From positions 1 to 64,000 of the forward strand of contig JAJPKO010000036.1 of assembly GCA_021323655.1 (NCBI GenBank): 64,000 nt of DNA, written 5' to 3'. Source of the stretch: Acidobacteriaceae bacterium. GTDB taxonomy: Bacteria; Acidobacteriota; Terriglobia; Terriglobales; Acidobacteriaceae. Shown one piece after another: positions 1 through 9,133 of the stretch. The position numbers and the translations under genes are program-made. The notes beneath the pieces were generated by a model that was given only the letters and a program-made list of their open reading frames with translations, did not search any database and was not told where the DNA came from. How positions within the stretch are numbered: position 1 is the stretch's first letter; every line of letters begins with the position of its first letter.

Positions 1-21
1 AGGAAGACCGCATGCGCGGCG

Positions 22-1533
22 TCAGGGAATCCGGCTCGCGAATGCGATGCCCTCGCACAGTTCAGAGCCGTGCTGGAAATCGCTACTTACACCACGGGCT
101 GCTAAGGGAGTTGGATGACCATTTAAATACAGGTACGCATTCCCTGTGGAAGCATCGGTCGGTGAACCGTAGAGCCAGTTTTCTGCCGTAGGGTTGAGAT
201 AGTGGACCGAGGGGAACTGGGCAGCAGCCGCAGAGAATGCTGCTGAAGCAGAAGCAGAAGCCGCTTGAGGTCCAATAAAAAAGAGTTGCGCATTTGGAAT
301 GCAATTCTGCAGTTGAGAAAGAAATTGGGCCGCGGCCTGTTGTTCGGCAGGCTCATTCTGAGGATCATTCACGCCTCCCATGATGACCACAATGTCAGGA
401 TCTGGATAGCACAAGTCGGTTTGTTCACGCTGAACAAAATTTTTCTGTGGAGAGTATGGTCCTGTCGAAATAAAGCCGCTTCCACCCAAGCCACTTTCCC
501 ACCAATTGAGGTTCAGATACTCGCCCAGAATTTGACCGTACCCGCTACCATAAACTCCTGATGGCTGGTCCTGCTCATATTGGGTCAATGCTGCTTCTAC
601 CAGGGCTGGCGCCGTCCAGGAGTCGCCAAACAATACTAATTTTTGAGGATTTATTGGTGTCTGAGGAGCCGATATTGTATCTGTGCCTGAAGTAATAATG
701 CCGAAGAAAGGGGTGGCTCTCGTAAAGTTAAGCTTTATCTGCCTTTGCCGTTTGTCCCTGAACTGCACTTTGTAATAAAGCTTGTGCGGAAATTTCAGGC
801 TTGCAGGTACCCAAATCCAATCTGTTGTTGTCCATACGCCGTCCACCCATAAGCGATATCGGTCATACGGCTGAATTACAAACTCAAATTGCTGGCAGTC
901 GCAGGTAAAAGCAACACGATAGGACTGCAATACCTGGATCGAGGGGTCTGGAACGACTGCTCCATTGCTGAGTGGATTGGTGTTTTGTACCAGGGGAGGC
1001 CCCTCAAATCGAAATACAGAAGATGTCTGCGGGTAGGTGATGTTGTTTTGATCGCTGATCTGAGACTGATCAAACTGCGACGTGACCGTTGCCGCGTCTG
1101 CTGCTAAATCGAATCCGGGAACAGCCGTAGCGCTGGCATTGAGAATAGTGCTGTCCAATGGCGTTCCGTAGACAATCGTCCCAGGATTCCATTGGATCGC
1201 GGGCGAGCCCTGTTTGACCATGAAAGAAATCTGTGCGGAAGCAGGAGCATAATCCAGATTGCCCTGCTGTTGCGCTGTGATGGTGACAGTACCAGCTCCA
1301 GTTATGGTGAGAAGGCGCCCGTTCAGGGTCGCGGGTCCGGACGCTGATAACGTGACCGGAAGCCCGGACGAGGCGAGCGCAATCACCTGAAAAGGTGCGA
1401 CGCCATATACCTGGTCCTGGATTGGAACAATGTGAATCGTTTGGGATTGTTGTGCCTTTGCTGATGCTGTGAAAACCAAGGCTGATACAAGAGGGAAAGC
1501 AAGGAGTTTCCTCCACACATTCCAATGGCGCAT
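22..1533 (-). CDS. Secreted SGNH/GDSL hydrolase with N-terminal Ig/MBG-like repeats
   Basis: The protein has 503 residues and opens with a signal peptide (KLLAFPLVSALVFTASAKAQ). Residues ~31-140 resemble the MBG/Ig-like repeats common in acidobacterial secreted proteins (QVYGVAPF and IVYGTPLDST near the repeat starts). A beta-rich stretch follows, and from ~300 an SGNH hydrolase domain begins with the block-I GDSW motif (nucleophile Ser305) and a GGVND block near 383. A late His (NGHPTPLA) would complete the catalytic site. It is probably an exported carbohydrate esterase; the substrate is not readable from sequence. The gene stands alone, convergent with nothing visible to its left and tail-to-head with rsmE to its right. 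The family is fairly sure, the substrate unknown. Confidence 0.75.
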   Translation of the reverse strand: MRHWNVWRKLLAFPLVSALVFTASAKAQQSQTIHIVPIQDQVYGVAPFQVIALASSGLPVTLSASGPATLNGRLLTITGAGTVTITAQQQGNLDYAPASAQISFMVKQGSPAIQWNPGTIVYGTPLDSTILNASATAVPGFDLAADAATVTSQFDQSQISDQNNITYPQTSSVFRFEGPPLVQNTNPLSNGAVVPDPSIQVLQSYRVAFTCDCQQFEFVIQPYDRYRLWVDGVWTTTDWIWVPASLKFPHKLYYKVQFRDKRQRQIKLNFTRATPFFGIITSGTDTISAPQTPINPQKLVLFGDSWTAPALVEAALTQYEQDQPSGVYGSGYGQILGEYLNLNWWESGLGGSGFISTGPYSPQKNFVQREQTDLCYPDPDIVVIMGGVNDPQNEPAEQQAAAQFLSQLQNCIPNAQLFFIGPQAASASASAAFSAAAAQFPSVHYLNPTAENWLYGSPTDASTGNAYLYLNGHPTPLAARGVSSDFQHGSELCEGIAFASRIP

Positions 1534-1696
1534 CTCAACTCCGAATCAAAAGATATGTGAACAGTTAAGCGGCACCAAATATGGTGTTCAAAACTTTTAC
1601 TTGTGGTCTGGAATCACTGAAGGGGGAGGGTTCTTTCAGGATTTGGCAACTTATATATCAAACAAGAACGGCAGTTGCAATCAGAAAAATTGTGCC

Positions 1697-1719
1697 GTCG
1701 TCTCCTTTCAGGAGACGAC
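1697..1719 (-). terminator. Intrinsic terminator of rsmE
   Basis: A perfect 9-bp stem (GTCGTCTCC / GGAGACGAC) with a 5-nt loop lies about 35 bases past the rsmE stop. On the minus strand a T-run (ATTTTTC) follows about 7 bases later. An outer TGTGCC/GGCACA pair at 1691-1696 and 1729-1734 could lengthen the stem through an internal loop. Confidence 0.6.
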
Positions 1720-1753
1720 TTGTGAGGTGGCACAGAAGAGAACCAAAGGTATC

Positions 1754-2485
1754 TTATTCCAGCAGCGCAGCCACCACGGAGGTTGCGGTCATCGCCGCCG
1801 TCTCAGCCCGAAGGATGCGCGGTCCCAGGCCCACCGGCCGCCATCCCTCCGAATCGAAGAGCGCTTCTTCTTCCGCCGTCCATCCACCTTCCGGGCCCAC
1901 GGCCATGCGAATCGCGGGCATTTCGTCTCCGGAGTTTTTGAGCGCCTCTTCCACTGCGCGACGCAGTGTTGTTGAGCGCTCCTGCTCGGCCAGCAACAAA
2001 CGCACGGCATCGCTGGACTGCCGGGCGGCCGTCTTCAGCGGCAGGACGTCTTCGACTTTCGGCACATCGGAGCGGCGCGATTGCTGCGCTGCCTCACGCG
2101 CAATCTTCCGCCAGCGCTCTACTCTCTTTTCCGCCGATTGCACCAGGTGCTTTTCACTCCGGCGCGCGATGATGGGGATGATCCGCTCCACTCCAAGTTC
2201 CGTCGCTTTCTCAATGGCCCATTCCAGGCGGTCAAACTTGAAGATGGAAAGCAGCAGCGTGATGGGCAGCGCCGGATCGGCTTCCACTTCTGCGACCAAA
2301 TTGAAGCGCACGGCATCGCCCGCAATTCCAGCAATTACGGCATGCCAAACGCGATTTCCGGCGACGATGTCGTACTCCATGCCCGCCTGCGCGCGTAGCA
2401 CGCGAATGAGGTGCGCGGCCTGCTCGCCTGTGAGCGATGCGGTCCCTTCGTCCCATGTATCGGCAATCCAGCGACGGCGTGTCAT
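1754..2485 (-). CDS. rsmE: 16S rRNA (uracil-1498-N3)-methyltransferase RsmE
   Basis: RsmE methylates N3 of U1498 in 16S rRNA within the 30S subunit, using SAM in a SPOUT (trefoil-knot) fold. The 243-residue length is normal for the family. Residues 1-~70 form the PUA-like N-terminal part (EQAAHLIRVLRAQAG). The C-terminal knot shows the signature AVGPEGGWTAEEE (~197-209) and LGPRILRAETAA (~221-232), which bind SAM. It is transcribed leftward and seems monocistronic, with a hairpin terminator about 35 bases downstream and a Lys-rich micro-ORF about 75 bases upstream on the same strand. Confidence 0.95.
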   Translation of the reverse strand: MTRRRWIADTWDEGTASLTGEQAAHLIRVLRAQAGMEYDIVAGNRVWHAVIAGIAGDAVRFNLVAEVEADPALPITLLLSIFKFDRLEWAIEKATELGVERIIPIIARRSEKHLVQSAEKRVERWRKIAREAAQQSRRSDVPKVEDVLPLKTAARQSSDAVRLLLAEQERSTTLRRAVEEALKNSGDEMPAIRMAVGPEGGWTAEEEALFDSEGWRPVGLGPRILRAETAAMTATSVVAALLE

Positions 2486-2558
2486 CTCATCCCATTGTCA
2501 CAGAAACACGAAGGGGAACGCTTGGTGCGTCCCCCTTCTGTGTTGCCTGGAACGAAGT

Positions 2559-2627
2559 TTACTTCTTCTTTGAAGTTTTCTTAGCTGCCTTCTTCGTTGC
2601 CTTCTTGGCTGCCTTTTTCGTTGCCAT
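2559..2627 (-). CDS. 22-residue Lys/Ala-rich histone-H1-like peptide
   Basis: This very short frame encodes 22 residues made almost only of Lys, Ala and Thr in an AAKK/ATKK repeat, ending TSKKK. The ATG has a good Shine-Dalgarno (GGGAG, 8 bases before the start), and the TAA stop is in frame. The composition is that of the C-terminal tails of histone H1 and bacterial HU/AlgP-like proteins, so binding to DNA or RNA is a reasonable guess. It lies upstream of rsmE on the same strand with about 73 bases between. A chance repeat is possible, but the SD and the exact in-frame repeat favour a real gene. Confidence 0.55.
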   Translation of the reverse strand: MATKKAAKKATKKAAKKTSKKK

Positions 2628-2775
2628 GTTCTATTCTCCCTATTTGTGTACTGCGGAACCTCTTCGCCGCAGTTAACGAATGTATAGAGTGCGGAGGAAC
2701 GAGTGTCAAGAAAAAAATGCAGAGAAAATCAATTTCTGCCGCGTTCGAAAAATACTCAGCGAGCAGGCAGCACGC

Positions 2776-3522
2776 TCACAGCACACGCGAGTGATGAAGG
2801 ACCATCAGCGCAATTCCCGAAAAGATGTCGTGCCACGCATGCGCGATCATTCCCGGGCGCAGGCTTCCGCGTGCAAGCGCAGGCGCGCAAAACATCGCGC
2901 CATACGCGGTGATGGCGATGATTCCCGCGACCCCTTCATATCCATGCGCAACACCAAACAGGAGTGAGGAAGCGAGCACTCCGACCCACAAGCGGCGACT
3001 TACGCTTGCAAACTGCTGCAGAAGATAACCGCGAAACACAAGCTCTTCGCAGATTCCCGCGGAGACACTGAGGAGAATCCAAAGCATCAATTCCACAGTG
3101 TTCTCAGGCGCGAGTTGTGCCAGGGTCTTCTCCGGAACTGAAAAATGCGCGAGGTGGAGGAGCATTCCAATCGCCGCAAGCACAATGGAAGCCGCAATCC
3201 AGAAAGCGGCGGCAATCGCCAGGTCCTGTCCCCACTCGCGGCCAGATGTTGGCCAGACGCCAAGTAGCTGCCGCAGAGGCACGCCGCGCATTCTTATTCC
3301 CCACCACACCACGGCCGCCAATACCCATTCCCACACTAGCGTGAGGACGTATTGCAGTACGTGGTGCTGGCCAATGTTCTGGTGCGCCGTGCGTTGGCCG
3401 CCAAGAAATGAGAACAGAAGGACCGGAGCAATCAGCAGTGCCGTATGCCACCACGGCGCGATCGGACGCTGTGGAACTTCCTGCATAGTTTTGATTGTTT
3501 CATGCGGGTCTGCTATCTTCAT
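2776..3522 (-). CDS. CPBP family intramembrane glutamic endopeptidase
   Basis: This is a polytopic membrane protein of about 248 residues with the three motifs of the CPBP (CAAX prenyl protease/bacteriocin-processing, Abi) family: EELVFRG (EExxxR), FGVAH (FxxxH) and HAWHD. These residues form the active site of Rce1-like glutamate proteases inside the membrane. The chosen ATG at 3522 leaves 37 bases to the divergent thiolase start; an ATG at 3486 is an alternative, and longer starts would overlap the thiolase. No strong Shine-Dalgarno is visible for any of them. The substrate is unknown. Confidence 0.8.
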   Translation of the reverse strand: MKIADPHETIKTMQEVPQRPIAPWWHTALLIAPVLLFSFLGGQRTAHQNIGQHHVLQYVLTLVWEWVLAAVVWWGIRMRGVPLRQLLGVWPTSGREWGQDLAIAAAFWIAASIVLAAIGMLLHLAHFSVPEKTLAQLAPENTVELMLWILLSVSAGICEELVFRGYLLQQFASVSRRLWVGVLASSLLFGVAHGYEGVAGIIAITAYGAMFCAPALARGSLRPGMIAHAWHDIFSGIALMVLHHSRVL

Positions 3523-3559
3523 CGGTTCGCCGTCTAATAAAAGGTGGGGATTTTTTGTC

Positions 3560-4744
3560 ATGGAAGATGTAGTGATCGTTTCCGCCGTGCGCACGCCGGT
3601 GGCCAAATTTCAAGGGGCCCTGTCGGGCTTTTCCGCTACTCAACTGGGCGCCATCGCCGTGCGTGAAGCGGTGAAGCGCGCAAAGCTCGATCCCGCGCAG
3701 GTGGACGAGTGCATCATGGGCAACGTGGTTTCCGCCGGTCTCGGGCAAAACCCAGCCCGGCAGGCCGCACTCTTTGGAGGACTTCCACCCTCCGTCGGCG
3801 CCATGACCATCAATAAAGTGTGCGGCTCAGGATTGAAGGCGGTTGCTCTTGCCGCACAGGCCATTCAGACAGGCAACTCTGAAATCGTTGTTGCAGGCGG
3901 GATGGAGTCCATGACGAACGCACCCTATCTCCTGCCGCAGGCGCGCAGCGGTTTCCGCATGGGGAATGCGACTGCGGTGGATTCCATGGTCCACGACGGT
4001 CTGTGGGACGTTTACAACAACTACCACATGGGCCAGACTGCGGAAAACGTCGCCGAGAAATACAAGATCACCCGCGAAGAGCAGGATGAGTACGCGCTCA
4101 ACTCGCACCGTAAGGCCGCAGCCGCATGGAAGGAAGGCCGCTTCTGTTCGCAGGTAGTCCCCGTTGAGGTGCCGGCAAAGAAAAAAGGGGAAGCGCCGAC
4201 ACTCTTTGAGCGTGATGAGTCAGTACGCGAGGATGCGAGCATTGAGGCCCTTCGCGCCCTCAAGCCCGCCTTCAAAAAAGACGGCACGGTGACTGCGGGC
4301 AATGCTCCGGGAGTAAATGATGCCGCCGCCGCACTGGTGGTCATGTCCGCTGCAAAAGCAAAGTCGCTTGGTCTGGAGCCGTTGGTCCACATCCGTGCGC
4401 AGGCCACCAGTGGAGTCGAGCCGCAATGGGTCATGATGGCGCCCGTCAGCGGCGTGCAGAGAGTAGTCGCCAAATCCGGGTGGAGCACAGACAGCGTGGA
4501 CCTATATGAACTGAATGAGGCTTTTGCGGTGCAAGCCATTGCGGTGACGCGTGAGCTGGGCATTCCGTTTGAGAAAGTCAATGTGAATGGCGGCTCGGTC
4601 GCCATCGGACATCCCATCGGTGCCAGCGGCGCACGCGTTCTGGTTACTCTCATCTACGAAATGATTCGACGCAATGTGCATCGCGGCGTGGCCGCACTGT
4701 GCCTGGGTGGCGGGAACTCTGTTGCTATGGCAGTGGAGAGATGA
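3560..4744 (+). CDS. Acetyl-CoA C-acetyltransferase (thiolase)
   Basis: This thiolase interconverts two acetyl-CoA with acetoacetyl-CoA, or cleaves 3-ketoacyl-CoA, in the cytoplasm. The protein has 394 residues, the usual length. The nucleophilic Cys88 lies in NKVCGSG, His351 in [16 protein letters not shown], and the second catalytic Cys381 in CLGGGNS. The ATG at 3560 follows a G-rich Shine-Dalgarno (AGGTGGGG) and the protein begins [17 protein letters not shown], as in AtoB/ThlA. The next gene, a methyltransferase, overlaps its stop by ATGA, so the two are probably co-translated. The sequence cannot separate a biosynthetic from a degradative role. Confidence 0.93.
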   Translation: MEDVVIVSAVRTPVAKFQGALSGFSATQLGAIAVREAVKRAKLDPAQVDECIMGNVVSAGLGQNPARQAALFGGLPPSVGAMTINKVCGSGLKAVALAAQAIQTGNSEIVVAGGMESMTNAPYLLPQARSGFRMGNATAVDSMVHDGLWDVYNNYHMGQTAENVAEKYKITREEQDEYALNSHRKAAAAWKEGRFCSQVVPVEVPAKKKGEAPTLFERDESVREDASIEALRALKPAFKKDGTVTAGNAPGVNDAAAALVVMSAAKAKSLGLEPLVHIRAQATSGVEPQWVMMAPVSGVQRVVAKSGWSTDSVDLYELNEAFAVQAIAVTRELGIPFEKVNVNGGSVAIGHPIGASGARVLVTLIYEMIRRNVHRGVAALCLGGGNSVAMAVER

Positions 4745-5499
4745 AGGCAACAGAGCGCTTTACCGGACGGGTGGAAAACTACCGTCAGCACCGGCCACGG
4801 TATCCCGAAGCCATTGTGGACCTTCTGCATGCAGAATGCGGATTGACGGTGGATTCCCGTATCGCCGATGTTGCCGCGGGGACGGGGCTGCTGGCAGAAA
4901 GCTTTCTTGCTCGCGCTTACAACGTAATTGCTGTAGAGCCGAACGACGAGATGCGTGCCGCCTGCTCGACCCTGATGGGACGCTTCCTCAAACTTCAATG
5001 TCTTGCAGGTACGGCAGAAGACACGGGCCTTCCTGCGCATTCCATAAATATGATTACCGTCGGCCAGGCGATGCACTGGTTTGATCTCAAGCGCACACGA
5101 GATGAATTTGTGCGCGTGCTGCGCCCCGGCGGCTGGTGCGCCGTCATCTATAACCATCGCAAACCTGGCGGAGATGCTTTTCACGACGAGTACGAACGCT
5201 TGCTGCAAACGTTTGGTCTCGATTACGCATCAGTCTGCGAGCGCCACCTCACGCCGCAAAAGCTCAAAGGCTTTTTTGCTCCTTGCGAGATGAAGCAGGC
5301 CACATTTCCCAATGCGCAATCCTTAGATATAGAAGGACTGGAGGGCCGGATACTCTCCTCCTCCTATATGCCTTCTGTGGACCATGCAGACCATGCTGCA
5401 ATGCGCGCGGCCATTGCAGAGCTGTTCCATAAGCATGAGCGAGAGGGAAAGGTCAGTCTCGAATACGAATGCGTAGTCTGCTATGGGCAATTGTCTTGA
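4741..5499 (+). CDS. Class I SAM-dependent methyltransferase
   Basis: The protein has 252 residues. Motif I ([14 protein letters not shown]) and the acidic post-I loop (AVEPNDEM) form the SAM site of a Rossmann methyltransferase of the Methyltransf_11/UbiE-like type, and GQAMHWFD follows where motif III/IV is expected. The ATG overlaps the thiolase stop (ATGA), which points to translational coupling, though no shared pathway is evident. The substrate is unknown; relatives act on small molecules such as quinones or fatty acids. Confidence 0.8.
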   Translation: MKATERFTGRVENYRQHRPRYPEAIVDLLHAECGLTVDSRIADVAAGTGLLAESFLARAYNVIAVEPNDEMRAACSTLMGRFLKLQCLAGTAEDTGLPAHSINMITVGQAMHWFDLKRTRDEFVRVLRPGGWCAVIYNHRKPGGDAFHDEYERLLQTFGLDYASVCERHLTPQKLKGFFAPCEMKQATFPNAQSLDIEGLEGRILSSSYMPSVDHADHAAMRAAIAELFHKHEREGKVSLEYECVVCYGQLS

Positions 5500-5618
5500 G
5501 CGGGCCGCTGACAACGTTCGACATGGCGCAATTTATATAAAATGTCGCAGGGCAAATTTTAATAGACGATGTAAGCGCTTCCATTTATCATCGCTTTGAC
5601 TCTCCCTGGAGGAAGCTT

Positions 5619-6734
5619 TTGTTCCAACGTCTTTCTTTTCTGGCCTTGTTGGCCTGCTTGTTCCTCTCCGGCCCCCCGCTCCATGCGCAGCGCTGGCCGG
5701 AAGAAAAAGCCAAAGCCTGGTACGCGCAGCAGCCCTGGCTCGTAGGCAGCAATTACATTCCGGAAGATGCCATCAACCAGCTCGAAATGTGGCAGGCCGA
5801 TACCTTCGATCCTCAGCAGATAGAAAAAGAATTGGGCTGGGCACAAAGCATCGGCATGAACACGATGCGCGTCTTTCTGCATGACCTGCTCTGGCAGCAG
5901 GATGAGGCCGGTTTCCGCCAGCGCATGGACACCTTTCTTAGGATCGCCAGCAAACACCACATTCGGCCCGTCTTTGTGCTCTTTGATTCCTGCTGGGACC
6001 CTGACCCGAAGCTGGGACCGCAGCATCCGCCGATTCCCGGTGTCCATAACTCAGGCTGGGTGCAGAGCCCCGGTGACAAGGCTTTGGCTGACAAATCACA
6101 GTACCCGCGCCTGAAGGCCTACGTACAGGGAGTCATTAGGTCATTTGGGAAAGACCAGCGCGTGCTGGCATGGGACCTGTGGAATGAGCCAAGCAATGGT
6201 AACAACAGCTCCTATGGAAAAGCCGAGATGCAGAACAAAGGCGAGCTGATTCAGGCATTGCTTCCGCAGGTCTTCGCCTGGGCGCGCGAGGAGCACCCCA
6301 TTCAGCCACTCACCAGCGGCGTGTGGGAGGGAGACTGGTCCTCACTTGACACCATGGACCCCATTTCCCGCATTCAGATTCAGGAGTCCGACGTCATCTC
6401 CTTCCATAACTATGGATGGCCCGAGGACTTTGAGCAGCACGTGCGCTGGCTCCAGCAGTTCCATCGCCCGCTTATCTGCACGGAATATATGGCACGCGGC
6501 GCGGGCAGCACCTTCGATACGATTTTGCCCATTGCGAAAAAGTACCATGTTGCCGCCATCAACTGGGGCTTTGTCGCCGGAAAAACGCAGACGTATCTCC
6601 CATGGGATTCATGGCAGCGCCCGTATGTCCTGATTAAGCCGACAGTCTGGTTCCACGACATCTTCTATCCGGATGGAAGGCCTTATCGCCAGCATGAAGT
6701 GGATTTAATTCGAGAGCTGACCAGCGAGAAGTAG
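5619..6734 (+). CDS. Secreted GH5-like (cellulase family) glycoside hydrolase
   Basis: The gene begins with TTG, supported by a strong Shine-Dalgarno (TGGAGGAAG). A 23-residue signal peptide (LSFLALLACLFLSGPPLHAQ) marks export. The 371-residue protein has the TIM-barrel landmarks of GH5/clan GH-A: Arg84 in NTMRVF, the acid/base Glu190 in DLWNEPSN, HNYG at ~263, and the likely nucleophile Glu289 in ICTEYMA. It probably attacks beta-linked plant or microbial polysaccharides; the subfamily and linkage cannot be told. It ends 13 bases before the stop of the broken DUF433 gene on the other strand. Confidence 0.8.
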   Translation: MFQRLSFLALLACLFLSGPPLHAQRWPEEKAKAWYAQQPWLVGSNYIPEDAINQLEMWQADTFDPQQIEKELGWAQSIGMNTMRVFLHDLLWQQDEAGFRQRMDTFLRIASKHHIRPVFVLFDSCWDPDPKLGPQHPPIPGVHNSGWVQSPGDKALADKSQYPRLKAYVQGVIRSFGKDQRVLAWDLWNEPSNGNNSSYGKAEMQNKGELIQALLPQVFAWAREEHPIQPLTSGVWEGDWSSLDTMDPISRIQIQESDVISFHNYGWPEDFEQHVRWLQQFHRPLICTEYMARGAGSTFDTILPIAKKYHVAAINWGFVAGKTQTYLPWDSWQRPYVLIKPTVWFHDIFYPDGRPYRQHEVDLIRELTSEK

Positions 6735-6747
6735 AAAGAGAGTGGGG

Positions 6748-7072
6748 CTACTTTTTCTTGCGCGGACCCAGGACAAGGCATGTTTCTGGGTCAGCGTTTA
6801 AAGCCTGTTTAAGCCGAGGAGGCAGATTTCCATCCAGAAAGGAGATTCGCGTGATCAGCACTTCCAATTTCCGCTCACGCTCTGCCGCAAAGGCAAGACA
6901 GGCGCGGATGTCCTCTTCTGTGAGATATGGAAAGTCCCTGAAGTATCTGCTCATGACTCATGCCGGATGCAAGATATTCGAGCACATCGGAAACCGTGAT
7001 ATGCAACCCGCGAATACATGGCTTTCTGTTGCGCTTTCCTGGCCAGATAGTGATGATCTTCGAGGAATCCAT
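6748..7072 (-). pseudogene. Frameshifted DUF433 antitoxin fused to a DUF5615-like toxin stub
   Basis: From ATG 7072 one frame reads the DUF433 core (RKPCIRGLHITVSDVLEYLASGM, shown only in part), then leaves phase. The other frame resumes at once with DFPYLTEEDIRACLAFAAERE, the rest of the same domain. Taking one base out of the CCC run at 6936-6938 (GGG on the coding strand) restores a continuous protein of about 107 residues. After the antitoxin the same frame runs into FLDGNLPPRLKQAL, which resembles the N-terminus of DUF5615 (PIN-like, VapC45) toxins, and stops about 20 residues later. It therefore looks like a decayed VapBC45-type toxin-antitoxin pair. A sequencing error could explain the frameshift, but not the missing toxin body. 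Confidence 0.7.
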
Positions 7073-7231
7073 GCTGTACGGCGTAACGAACCAAAGCCCG
7101 GCAGACAACGCCAAAACTGCAGCGGAACAAGCTTTAGATTGAGAAGGTTTCCGGGGGACCAGCTGCTCGAAAAATCCATCTACAACTTTCGATGGAGACA
7201 AGCCTACATACGAATCTGCTATATTCAGCGC

Positions 7232-9133
7232 GTGTCCCGTTTCATCCAGATCAATGCGTTGTATGCTGGCCGCCGTGTGTTTACGGCCCTTTCCTTCCTT
7301 CTCCTGGCCGGAACGCTCGCTGCGCAGACAGCTCCGAACGCCCCGGCATCTCAGCAGCCGATGGGGGGCGGTAATTCAACCGGCGGCGTCCATGCGCCTG
7401 TACACGACGCGCAGAACCGCCCCATTACCGCTGGCGGTTTTGTGGACTCTGGCCCCGTGGTCTTCAAGGACATCTCAAAGGAGTCGGGCCTGACCACCTG
7501 GCGGCACACCATGGGCACTCCGGAGAAGCAGTTCATTATTGAAACAAACGGCTCCGGCGCCTGCCTGATTGATTACGACAATGACGGCTGGCTCGACATT
7601 TATCTTGTCAATGGTTCCACTTACGATGCCATGAACGGCAAGGCCCCCGCGCCTCATGCCGCGCTCTTCCATAACAATCACGACGGCACATTCACCAACG
7701 TCTCAGAAAAAGCGGGAGTGACCAATGAGCGTTGGGGCTTCGGCTGCGCGGTCGGCGATTTCGACAACGACGGCTGGCCGGATCTCTACGTCACCAACTA
7801 TGGTAAAAACCGCCTTTACCACAACAATCACGACGGCACATTCACTGATGTCGCAGAGAAGGCCGGAGTGACACTGGGCAACTGGTCCACCGGCCCCACA
7901 TGGGGCGACTACGACGGCGACGGGCGGCTCGATCTCTTCGTTCCCGGCTATGTGCATTACGACATGAGCAATCCCCCGGTGCCCGGATCCAAGGCCGTCT
8001 CTTATAACTTCTGTCAGTTCCGCGGCGTCAGCGTAATGTGCGGCCCACGCGGCCTCCAGGGAGAGCACGACCACCTCTTCCACAACAATGGAGACGGCAC
8101 CTTCACCGACGTCAGCGAGAAGGTGGGCGTCAGCGACCCGAACGGGTATTACGGATTCACCGGAATTTTTGCCGACGTGAACAACGACGGCAAGGTAGAT
8201 TTGGTTGTTGGCGACGACTCAACGCCGAATTATCTCTACATCAATAAAGGCGACGGCACTTTTGAGGACGACAGTTACGCCTCGGGCTTTGCCCTGAACC
8301 AGGACGGGCGCGAGATCGCCGCCATGGGTATCGCTGTCGGCGATTATCAGAACAATGGCCGTCTCGATCTGCTCGCCACCGACTTTTCTGATGACTACAA
8401 AGTGCTCTATCACAATGATGGCGACGGCAACTTTACTGACGTGAGCTATCACGCAGGCATCGCGCAGGACACCATCTCCTTCCTGGGATGGGGCGACGGC
8501 TTCTTTGACTATGACAATGACGGTTGGCTCGACATCATGATGATCAATGGCCACGTCTATCCGCAGGTTGACAAGCAGGACTGGGGTACTACCTTTGCCG
8601 AGCGTCCGCTGCTCTACCACAACAACAAGGGGCAGAAGTTTGAGCTGGTGCCGCCAGTGAAGGGGACGGGCCTGGCCGATGTATTCCCCGGACGCGGCGC
8701 AGCCTTTGGCGATCTCTTTAATGATGGCAAGATTGACGTCGTCGTCAACGCAATAGACAACACGCCGGTCCTGCTACGCAATGTTCATCCGGACAAGAAC
8801 CACTGGATTGCCTTCAAACTCATTGGCGGCGCAAAGGGCCCACGCGATGCCGTGGGTGCGCAGGTCTACCTCACCGTCAATGGACTGAAACAGCGACAGG
8901 ACGTCATCAGCGGCGGCAGCTATCTTTCCTCCAATGACCAGCGTCCGCACTTCGGGTTGGGTGACGCAACCAAAGTTGACCAGGTGGAGATTCGCTGGCC
9001 AGACGGTCAGGTGGAGAAGATCACTCCTCCGAATGTGGACCGCATCTACACCGTGCAGCAAGGCAAGGGCATCGTGGGCGAGCTATGCACCGCCTGCGAA
9101 AAGCAGCCGCAGAATGAGGCGAAGGCCAAGTAA
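7232..9133 (+). CDS. CRTAC1-type FG-GAP/VCBS repeat protein with ASPIC/UnbV domain (copy 1)
   Basis: This is a secreted beta-propeller protein of about 633 residues. After a signal peptide (RVFTALSFLLLAGTLAAQ) come seven FG-GAP/VCBS units carrying Ca-binding DxDxDGxxD loops (for example DYDNDGWLD, DFDNDGWPD, DVNNDGKVD). The C-terminal ~100 residues form the ASPIC/UnbV domain (NHWIAFKLIGG, SGGSYLSSNDQRPHFGLG). The GTG at 7232 is chosen because the signal peptide follows it; TTG 7259 is possible, and neither has a clear Shine-Dalgarno. The frame is open far upstream, but that part lies antisense to the DUF433 gene. The next gene encodes a paralogue, starting right after the stop. The function is unknown; families of this type are common in acidobacteria. 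Confidence 0.85.
   Translation: MSRFIQINALYAGRRVFTALSFLLLAGTLAAQTAPNAPASQQPMGGGNSTGGVHAPVHDAQNRPITAGGFVDSGPVVFKDISKESGLTTWRHTMGTPEKQFIIETNGSGACLIDYDNDGWLDIYLVNGSTYDAMNGKAPAPHAALFHNNHDGTFTNVSEKAGVTNERWGFGCAVGDFDNDGWPDLYVTNYGKNRLYHNNHDGTFTDVAEKAGVTLGNWSTGPTWGDYDGDGRLDLFVPGYVHYDMSNPPVPGSKAVSYNFCQFRGVSVMCGPRGLQGEHDHLFHNNGDGTFTDVSEKVGVSDPNGYYGFTGIFADVNNDGKVDLVVGDDSTPNYLYINKGDGTFEDDSYASGFALNQDGREIAAMGIAVGDYQNNGRLDLLATDFSDDYKVLYHNDGDGNFTDVSYHAGIAQDTISFLGWGDGFFDYDNDGWLDIMMINGHVYPQVDKQDWGTTFAERPLLYHNNKGQKFELVPPVKGTGLADVFPGRGAAFGDLFNDGKIDVVVNAIDNTPVLLRNVHPDKNHWIAFKLIGGAKGPRDAVGAQVYLTVNGLKQRQDVISGGSYLSSNDQRPHFGLGDATKVDQVEIRWPDGQVEKITPPNVDRIYTVQQGKGIVGELCTACEKQPQNEAKAK

Noticed and set aside
1581-2573. 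330-codon rightward frame over rsmE
   Set aside because: Ser/Arg-rich shadow of rsmE; no domain and no Shine-Dalgarno. The leftward frame has all RsmE motifs.
3098-3559. Longer start for the thiolase
   Set aside because: The extension overlaps the CPBP gene antisense and lacks similarity; the ATG at 3560 has a Shine-Dalgarno and the family N-terminus.
6758-7231. In-frame upstream extension of CRTAC1 copy 1 (about 158 codons)
   Set aside because: It is antisense to the DUF433 gene, shows no family similarity, and would bury the signal peptide in the middle of the protein.
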